Part shown: piece after piece, positions 1-5,585 of the stretch
How positions within the stretch are numbered: the stretch's first letter is position 1
Layout: each line of letters starts with the position of its first letter
The notes under the pieces: generated by a model
Told to the model about the DNA's origin: nothing
The model's database searches: none
Seen by the model: the letters and a program-made list of their open reading frames with translations, nothing else
Position numbers and translations under genes: made by a program
Source of the DNA: Mailhella sp.
GTDB taxonomy: Bacteria > Desulfobacterota > Desulfovibrionia > Desulfovibrionales > Desulfovibrionaceae
DNA: 12,668 nucleotides
NCBI GenBank assembly: GCA_020024815.1
Contig: JAHHTE010000046.1
Coordinates: forward strand, 1 to 12,668
Direction of reading: 5' to 3'

Positions 1-107
1 AAAAAAATAATTATGTATTTTTTCAATATGCTGTAATAAAATTTACTTTTCATTCATAACTATATAATAAGCAATCATTTATTATCATATTGTAATAATA
101 TAATATA
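1..107. other. AT-rich left edge with no recognisable gene
   Basis: These bases lie downstream of the small gene. They are almost entirely A and T, with short A/T runs. I see no open frame with a ribosome binding site, no convincing hairpin and no RNA gene. It is probably 3' untranslated or intergenic sequence. Confidence 0.5.
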
Positions 108-287
108 TTATTTTTTCTGTCCTTCAGAAGAAACGATTTGATGTCCTTGCATAACAGTATCTAAAACAACTTTATACACATTAGGAAAAATTTCAGAAAA
201 ATTTGAAGGTGAAAGACGTTGTGTTTCAATAAATTTCACAGCAATTTCCTTACTTACTTGTAAAACTTCTTTTTCTATTTTATCCAT
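108..287 (-). CDS. Small conserved-looking protein of unknown function (59 aa)
   Basis: This ORF of 59 residues starts MDKIEKEVLQ and ends SSEGQKK before TAA. The start is ATG at 285-287 with an AAGGAAA ribosome binding site 7 bases upstream, which makes it a credible gene despite its length. The protein is soluble, with no signal peptide, membrane segment or cysteine. Its core has the pattern KEIAVKFIETQRLSPSNFSEIFPNVYK, mostly helical with a Ser-Pro-Ser turn. That spacing recalls the N-terminal half of MucR/Ros-type regulators (EI..AYV...VPVSDLP.LI..VH), but the zinc-finger half is absent. The resemblance is from memory and weak, so the function is left open. It sits right after a hairpin followed by a T run, so it may have its own promoter or depend on readthrough. 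A small DNA-binding or protein-interaction factor is possible. Confidence 0.6.
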   Translation of the reverse strand: MDKIEKEVLQVSKEIAVKFIETQRLSPSNFSEIFPNVYKVVLDTVMQGHQIVSSEGQKK

Positions 288-300
288 ATAATTTCCTTAT

Positions 301-355
301 ATAAAAAAACCCGTCTTGGGGAATGGCACCAACCACCATGGCGGAACCGACGGGT
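301..355 (-). terminator. GC-rich hairpin with T tract between the PBP gene and the small gene
   Basis: On the minus strand ACCCGTC (309-355 outer pair) closes with GACGGGT, and a run of seven T follows. This is the form of a Rho-independent terminator. The enclosed segment of about 33 bases is G/C-rich against an AT-rich background. It can form further short pairings (ATGG with CCAT), so the loop is unusually long. It lies between another terminator (361-388) and the ribosome binding site of the 59-residue gene. It may therefore be a second terminator for the gatB operon, the end of a small RNA, or an attenuator in the leader of the small gene. Confidence 0.65.
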
Positions 356-388
356 AAAAAAGAAAGGGGTATTCCCCCTCCCCTTTTT
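355..388 (-). terminator. Rho-independent terminator of the gatB-PBP unit
   Basis: Read on the minus strand, just after the PBP stop codon, AAAGGGG pairs with CCCCTTT around a loop of ten bases, and CTTTTTT follows. An alternative shorter pairing GGGG-AATA-CCCC is also possible. Its position two bases or so past the TAA stop fits termination of the gatB-PBP transcript. Confidence 0.75.
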
Positions 389-390
389 TG

Positions 391-2952
391 TTATTCCATA
401 GTAAAATCTTGCATTAATAATTCTTCAGCAGACTGAGAACCTGTTACATTATCAACTTGAACGGCGTTAATACTGGTTTCAACAGAAGTACCAGCTTTGA
501 AAGGCAAAGAAATTCCATCAACAACTCTAAAGTAAATAGAAGAAGGCTTTTCAAAGTCAGTAGCTGGATATAAATCAAAAATTTCATCAGCATAATATTT
601 GAAAATAGGTAAGGCAGCTCCTGTACCTGTTTCACCTCTACCTAATGATTCTATTTGATCATATCCAATATATGTTGCTGTTACAAGTTCAGGAGTAAAA
701 CCTACAAACCAAGCATCAACTTCATTATTTGTTGTACCTGTTTTTCCAGCTAATGGTCTATCAAGATATTTTAATTTTGACGCAGTACCATATTGAACTA
801 CACCTTGTAATAGCTTTGCCATAATATAAGCATTTTCAGGAGAAATTACTTGTTCTTCTTGTGGCTCTTGTTCAAATAAAGTATTTCCAAAAGGTCCAAC
901 AATTTTTTGAATAAAACGTGGTTCAGGTCTTTTTCCTAAATTAGCAAACGCACTATATGAACAAGCAACATCTAAAGGAATAAGTTCCAAAGCACCTAAA
1001 CTTACAGCTAATGTTGGCAAAGGAAATTCTTTTGCTAATTTCATTTCTCTAGCTCTATCAAGAACAGTATCCATGCCAATTTCTTGAGCAATTCTAATAG
1101 TTGATAAGTTACGAGAACGAGCTAAAGCACGGTTAAAACGCAATGGACCATCAAATCCCCCCCCATAATTTTGTGGACGCCAAACATTTGCAGCATTAGT
1201 ATCTACTATCATTATAGGAGCATCTAATGTCATTGAGCCTGCTGTAAATCCTGCATCAAGAGCAGCAGAATAAACAAAAGGTTTAAAAACAGAACCTGGT
1301 TGTCTTTTTGCTTGTGTTGCACGGTTAAATTCTTCACTTCCATAAGAAAATTCGTAACCACCAACAATAGCAACAACATCACCAGTTTTAGGTTCCATTG
1401 AAACCATTGCCCCTTGCACTTTTGGGACTTGTTGCAATGCAAGAGGAAGAGTTTTTTTCATTGACACATCATTTTGAGAAAGAGCTAATTGTAATGGATT
1501 TGCGTTTTTAAGTTTTTTAATTTCTCTATCAGTAGGGAATTTTAAAGAAACCCAAATAACATCACCAATATTTAAAACTTTCCGTGCATCTTTTATAGAA
1601 TCAGCTAAATAACGTCCATTATAAGCTGGATTTGGTTTTCTAGCCCAACCCATAGTTGCAACAGAAACAAAACCTTTATAATCACCAAGTTTTACTTCTG
1701 CTCCATTATTAAAAACAGCTGTTACAACTGCTTTTTGCCATTCACCTTTTATAAGTTCCTCTAATTCAAAAGGATTTTTTTCAAAAAACTCTGACATTTC
1801 ATCTAATGAAATAATTTCAATAGGTCCATCAAAGCCATGTCTTTTAGAAGCTTCAAGTAATCCTTTACGTAAAGCAGCATCAGCAGCAAGCTGTTGAACT
1901 GGTTCCATAGAAGTATAAACAGTTAAGCCTTGTTCATAAACAACATCTTCACCGTATAAACCATAATCAAAACCAAGTTCAGCTGATTTTTCTTCTGTAA
2001 AGAAATCAATAAGTTGTCTTCTTACTTCTTCTAAATACCAACCACCTTCACGTCCCATAAAGGTAGGCATGGTTTTATATTCAAGTTTTTCATAAAAAGC
2101 TTGGTCAAATTGTTCATCAGAAATCCAACCTAAATCACGCATACGTCTTAAAACATGTTCTTGACGCTTTTTAGCATTTTCAGGGTGTCTATAAGGATTA
2201 TTTGCAGATGGAGATTGTGGCAAACCTGCAATCATAGCACATTCAGCAATACTGAGTTCACTTGCATGCTTTCCAAAATATGTACGAGCAGCAGCTTCAA
2301 CCCCATAAGCATTACTACCTAAGAAAATTTGATTTAAATAAATAGTTAAAATATCATCTTTTGATAATTGTTTTTCAAGTCTATATGCAAGAATAGCTTC
2401 TTTTAATTTACGTTCATAACTTTTTTCAGGAGTAAGCATTAAACGCTTTACTACTTGTTGAGTTATGGTACTTCCCCCTTGAGAAATACCACCTGAATGT
2501 AAATTAGCTAAAAAAGCTCTAAAAATAGCTTTTAGATTAACGCCTGGATGTTCGTAAAAAACAGAATCTTCCACAGCTAAAAACGCTAATGGCAAGTATT
2601 TTGTCATTTCATTCATACCAATAACATAGCGTTTTTCTCTATAAAACTGCCCTATTAAACTTCCATCACGAGCAAGTACTGTTGTAACTTGTGCAGGTCT
2701 ATAATCAGTAATCTTACTAAAACTTGGTAAATCATTACTTGCCCAATAATAAAGACCAAAAGCTAAAACAGTTCCACCAAAAACACCAACAGTAAATAAA
2801 AGAGTAAATATTTTAAAAAACCTTTTTAATTTACTTGGTTTTTGATTTTTATTCTGTTTTTTATTATCTTGTAATTTATCTTCATTTTTGGAAGATTCTT
2901 TTTTTTCAATTTCTAAACCTGAATTATTACTATTATTCAAATCTAAAGACAC
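391..2952 (-). CDS. mrcA: Bifunctional class A penicillin-binding protein, PBP1A type
   Basis: This 853-residue protein is a peptidoglycan glycosyltransferase and DD-transpeptidase. It is anchored in the inner membrane and acts in the periplasm, polymerising lipid II and cross-linking stem peptides. A lysine/asparagine-rich cytoplasmic tail (1-45) is followed by one membrane segment (about 46-69). The glycosyltransferase domain carries EDSVFYEHPG (catalytic Glu128), GGSTITQQ (159-166), RKLKE (181-185) and ILTIYLNQ (201-208). An OB-like insert spans about 405-500. The transpeptidase shows all three motifs: SVFK (Ser554, Lys557), SRN (613-615) and KTGT (737-740), so both activities look intact. 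Length matches PBP1A (about 800-850). The start is GTG; an AAGG ribosome binding site at 2962-2965 lies 9 bases upstream, just past the gatB stop, and the gap to gatB is 15 bases, so the two genes are probably co-transcribed. PBP1A is favoured over PBP1B/1C because of the OB insert. The symbol is by family. Confidence 0.93.
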   Translation of the reverse strand: MSLDLNNSNNSGLEIEKKESSKNEDKLQDNKKQNKNQKPSKLKRFFKIFTLLFTVGVFGGTVLAFGLYYWASNDLPSFSKITDYRPAQVTTVLARDGSLIGQFYREKRYVIGMNEMTKYLPLAFLAVEDSVFYEHPGVNLKAIFRAFLANLHSGGISQGGSTITQQVVKRLMLTPEKSYERKLKEAILAYRLEKQLSKDDILTIYLNQIFLGSNAYGVEAAARTYFGKHASELSIAECAMIAGLPQSPSANNPYRHPENAKKRQEHVLRRMRDLGWISDEQFDQAFYEKLEYKTMPTFMGREGGWYLEEVRRQLIDFFTEEKSAELGFDYGLYGEDVVYEQGLTVYTSMEPVQQLAADAALRKGLLEASKRHGFDGPIEIISLDEMSEFFEKNPFELEELIKGEWQKAVVTAVFNNGAEVKLGDYKGFVSVATMGWARKPNPAYNGRYLADSIKDARKVLNIGDVIWVSLKFPTDREIKKLKNANPLQLALSQNDVSMKKTLPLALQQVPKVQGAMVSMEPKTGDVVAIVGGYEFSYGSEEFNRATQAKRQPGSVFKPFVYSAALDAGFTAGSMTLDAPIMIVDTNAANVWRPQNYGGGFDGPLRFNRALARSRNLSTIRIAQEIGMDTVLDRAREMKLAKEFPLPTLAVSLGALELIPLDVACSYSAFANLGKRPEPRFIQKIVGPFGNTLFEQEPQEEQVISPENAYIMAKLLQGVVQYGTASKLKYLDRPLAGKTGTTNNEVDAWFVGFTPELVTATYIGYDQIESLGRGETGTGAALPIFKYYADEIFDLYPATDFEKPSSIYFRVVDGISLPFKAGTSVETSINAVQVDNVTGSQSAEELLMQDFTME

Positions 2953-2967
2953 GGCAAAAAACCTTTT

Positions 2968-4407
2968 TTAATTTGAGAGATGTTTCATTAAAAGTTCATT
3001 TACAACAGCTGGATTTGCTTTACCTTTCATTTCTCTCATAATTTGTCCAACAAAGAAGCCCATAAGTTTTGTTTTACCACCTTTAAAAGCTTCTACTTCT
3101 GTTGGATTTGCATCAATTACTTTTAGCACAGCAGCTTCAATAGCTCCAGTATCAGAAACTTGCACAAGTCCCTTTTCTTTAACCAAAGCTTCAGGCATTA
3201 CCCCACCATTTACAAGGTCTGGGAAAATATCAGTTGCGATTTTAAAACTAATTAAACCGCTATCAATAATTTTTGCTAATTCTGCTAATGCTTCAGGTTG
3301 AATAGCTAATTTACCATCTTGTCCATCTGCTATTCTTTGGTTTATTTCACGAAGAAGTGGACCTAAAATAAGATTAGCAATTTTCTTTGGTTCATTATAA
3401 ATTTTTACTGATTTTTCAAGTAATTGTGTTAAGTATGGATCAAAAGCAATAAGTTCTGCCCCAGATTCAGCTATTTGCCATTCATTTTGGAAACGAGCCT
3501 TTCTTTCAGCTGGAAGTTCTGGCATTTGAGATTTCCATAAAGCCAATTCTTCATCACTTATGCAAACAGGAAGTAAATCAGGATCAGGGAAATAGCGATA
3601 ATCTTCTGCATCTTCTTTGCTACGCATAGCAAGAGTAATATTTTTTACACTATCATATAAACGAGTTTCTTGACGTACTTTTCCACCGTCTAAAATTACA
3701 TCTTCTTGACGACCTATTTCATATTCAATAGCTTTTTGCACATGTCTAAAAGAGTTTAAGTTTTTAAGTTCTGTTCTTGTACCAAATTCTTTTTGACCTC
3801 TTGGACGAATAGAAACGTTGGCATCACAACGAAAACTACCTTCTTCCATATTACCATTGGTAACCCCAAGATTTACAACTATTGCATGTAAAGCTTTTAA
3901 ATATGCAACAGCTTCTTCTGCACTTCGCATATCAGGTTCACTAACAATTTCAATAAGTGGAGTACCAGCTCTATTTAAATCCACAAAACTTTGATTTTCT
4001 GTTTGAGAATGTATATTTTTACCTGCATCATCTTCTAAATGAATACGAGTAATACCAATGCGTTTTTTTTCATTATTTACAGTAATATCTAAATATCCAT
4101 GTTCGCACAAAGGTAAATCATATTGTGAAATTTGATAATCCTTTGGCATATCAGGATAAAAATAGTTTTTACGTGCAAAAATAGATTTTTGATTTATTTT
4201 TGCATTAATTGCTAATGCTGTTCTTGTTGCAAACTCAACAGCTTTTTTATTTAAAACAGGTAAAACTCCTGGCATACCAGAACATACTTCACATACATTA
4301 CTATTTGGTGCATCACCAAAAGAATTTGGACAAGAGCAAAAAAGCTTACTTTCGGTTGCTAAATGCACATGGACTTCAAGACCAATAACTACTTCAAAAT
4401 CTGCCAT
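2968..4407 (-). CDS. gatB: Aspartyl/glutamyl-tRNA(Asn/Gln) amidotransferase subunit B
   Basis: GatB of 479 residues, the usual full length. With GatA and GatC it converts Glu-tRNA(Gln) and/or Asp-tRNA(Asn) to the amidated form in the cytoplasm; GatB holds the kinase site that activates the misacylated tRNA with ATP. The N-terminus reads EVVIGLEVHVHLATESKLFC, the family signature. Cys24, Cys26, Cys39 and Cys42 form the likely zinc site. DLNRAGTPLIEIVSEPD (about 144-160) is the other hallmark. The C-terminal third is the helical YqeY-like tail domain that contacts the tRNA and ends in a GKANPAVVNELLMKHL motif typical of the family. The start ATG has an AGGAG ribosome binding site 9 bases upstream. 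gatA and gatC are not in the window, so the subunits are encoded apart here. It leads the unit with the downstream PBP gene. Confidence 0.97.
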   Translation of the reverse strand: MADFEVVIGLEVHVHLATESKLFCSCPNSFGDAPNSNVCEVCSGMPGVLPVLNKKAVEFATRTALAINAKINQKSIFARKNYFYPDMPKDYQISQYDLPLCEHGYLDITVNNEKKRIGITRIHLEDDAGKNIHSQTENQSFVDLNRAGTPLIEIVSEPDMRSAEEAVAYLKALHAIVVNLGVTNGNMEEGSFRCDANVSIRPRGQKEFGTRTELKNLNSFRHVQKAIEYEIGRQEDVILDGGKVRQETRLYDSVKNITLAMRSKEDAEDYRYFPDPDLLPVCISDEELALWKSQMPELPAERKARFQNEWQIAESGAELIAFDPYLTQLLEKSVKIYNEPKKIANLILGPLLREINQRIADGQDGKLAIQPEALAELAKIIDSGLISFKIATDIFPDLVNGGVMPEALVKEKGLVQVSDTGAIEAAVLKVIDANPTEVEAFKGGKTKLMGFFVGQIMREMKGKANPAVVNELLMKHLSN

Positions 4408-4451
4408 ATATTTATACTCCTAATAAACCAAACATAATTAAAAGAGAAATA

Positions 4452-4480
4452 TATATAGCATATTCTTTTTCTAGCCTCAA
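4452..4480 (-). promoter_or_regulatory. Possible sigma-70 promoter for gatB
   Basis: In the 161-base gap upstream of gatB, minus-strand TTGAGG (4475-4480) and TATATA (4452-4457) are separated by 17 bases. Each matches the consensus at four of six positions. A promoter is expected here because the fliS terminator lies just upstream. In such AT-rich DNA the match is weak evidence. Confidence 0.3.
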
Positions 4481-4538
4481 GCAAAAGCAAACAAGAAAAA
4501 TTTAAATATCTTTTATCTTTTTCAATCTATTGAAATAA

Positions 4539-4570
4539 TAAAAAAACTTCCCATAAGGGAAGTTTTTTTT
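4539..4570. terminator. Perfect hairpin terminator after fliS, possibly bidirectional
   Basis: CTTCCC (4547-4552) and GGGAAG (4557-4562) form a perfect stem around the loop ATAA. The stem extends through flanking A and T runs, so a T tract follows it on either strand. For the minus strand the fliS TAA stop (4569-4571) directly abuts the A run. This should end the fliD-fliS transcript and insulate gatB. No plus-strand gene is seen here that would need it in the other direction. Confidence 0.85.
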
Positions 4571-5570
4571 AGATATTTTTATATAAAGATATTTTTTTAC
4601 TTCGTAATCCACCTGACATTGGAGCATTTGCTGGTTGTTGCATTTGCAAATGTATATTTGGATTACTTTGCAATGTACGTTGTTGCTCTTTTTCTTCCTG
4701 ATGGGTTTGTGTAAGCGTTTGAGCAAAATCTAATGTATTTTCTTTTACTGGATCAGCTTGCACTTTTTGAGAAACAACAGTTTGTTTTTCTTCTAATTTA
4801 CTACTAGCAGCCACTTCACTTTGACTTTGTTCTAAGCTTTTTCCTTCATTTATTACCTTAGAAAGTTGACTTGGATTTTGTCCCAAACGAGTCATAGCAC
4901 TTTGCTGCATAGCGAAAGCTCTATTTGCTTTTTGTGCCATAGCCATTGAAACAGGCTTTGTAGCAGTTTTTACAATTCCAGAACCTAATAAATCTTGCAA
5001 TTCCTGTTTAGCTAAAGCTTTTTCTTCTTCTGTTTTTGCTAATTCTAGTTTTTTCTTAATTTGTTGAATAGCATTAGCACGATCTTGAGCAACTTTTACT
5101 TGATTTACTCTTTCTTGAATACTACCGCCCATATTATTTGAAACAACAGAAGTAGCTCCCCCTTGTGTAAGAGGTCCCATTTGTGCAAGAACTTGTTTTG
5201 CTTCAGGTGTTTGCATGGCTTCTGAAAAAGTATCCCGAATTATTTGCATATTGCTTTTTACACTTTGCAATAATTCAAGATCATTTTTCAAATTTGCCAT
5301 TAACAAATTTTTATTCATCAAAAGATAAAGATTATGTAATCCTTTTGATACTTCTCCACCTTGTTCCATATTTAATGTGCAATCTAACTCATTAATAATA
5401 TCTAAGGAACGAGAAATATAATTACCTTTTTCCTGAATTTTATTTTTTGCCATATTTTCAGCAGCCAAATCTAAAAAGCGTAATAATCCATCAAAGAGCA
5501 TTAATGTTACATCTGCTCTCCCTACTGTATTTATTTGCGCATTTCTATAAGATTGAGTTGCATTAATCAT
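4569..5570 (-). CDS. fliS: Flagellar export chaperone FliS with long C-terminal extension
   Basis: Residues 1-125 fit FliS, a helical cytoplasmic chaperone that binds the flagellin C-terminus before export. The visible pattern is YRNAQINTVGRADVTLMLFDG near the start, then NYISRSLDIINELDCTLNME, GG.V...L.NLY.LM...LLMANLK. Ordinary FliS is about 125-150 residues; this one has 333. The extra part (126-333) begins with a Gly/Thr/Ser linker, continues with a Lys/Glu/Gln-rich helical, coiled-coil-like stretch (about 150-195, with KKLELAKTEEEKALAKQELQ), and ends in a Gln/Ser-rich low-complexity tail. I recognise no domain in it. The frame is intact, so it is a real extension and not a frameshift artefact. 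ATG is preceded by GAGGT at good spacing, 15 bases after the fliD stop, so fliS is cotranslated in the fliD operon. The stop runs into the terminator. FliS identity is confident; the role of the tail is unknown. Confidence 0.88.
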   Translation of the reverse strand: MINATQSYRNAQINTVGRADVTLMLFDGLLRFLDLAAENMAKNKIQEKGNYISRSLDIINELDCTLNMEQGGEVSKGLHNLYLLMNKNLLMANLKNDLELLQSVKSNMQIIRDTFSEAMQTPEAKQVLAQMGPLTQGGATSVVSNNMGGSIQERVNQVKVAQDRANAIQQIKKKLELAKTEEEKALAKQELQDLLGSGIVKTATKPVSMAMAQKANRAFAMQQSAMTRLGQNPSQLSKVINEGKSLEQSQSEVAASSKLEEKQTVVSQKVQADPVKENTLDFAQTLTQTHQEEKEQQRTLQSNPNIHLQMQQPANAPMSGGLRSKKISLYKNI

Positions 5571-5585
5571 GTTTTACCTCATACA

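Noticed and set aside
4502..4726. Open frame of 74 codons on the minus strand overlapping the fliS 3' end and terminator
   Set aside because: It overlaps fliS in another frame, runs through the terminator hairpin, and has a lysine/asparagine-rich composition without recognisable pattern.
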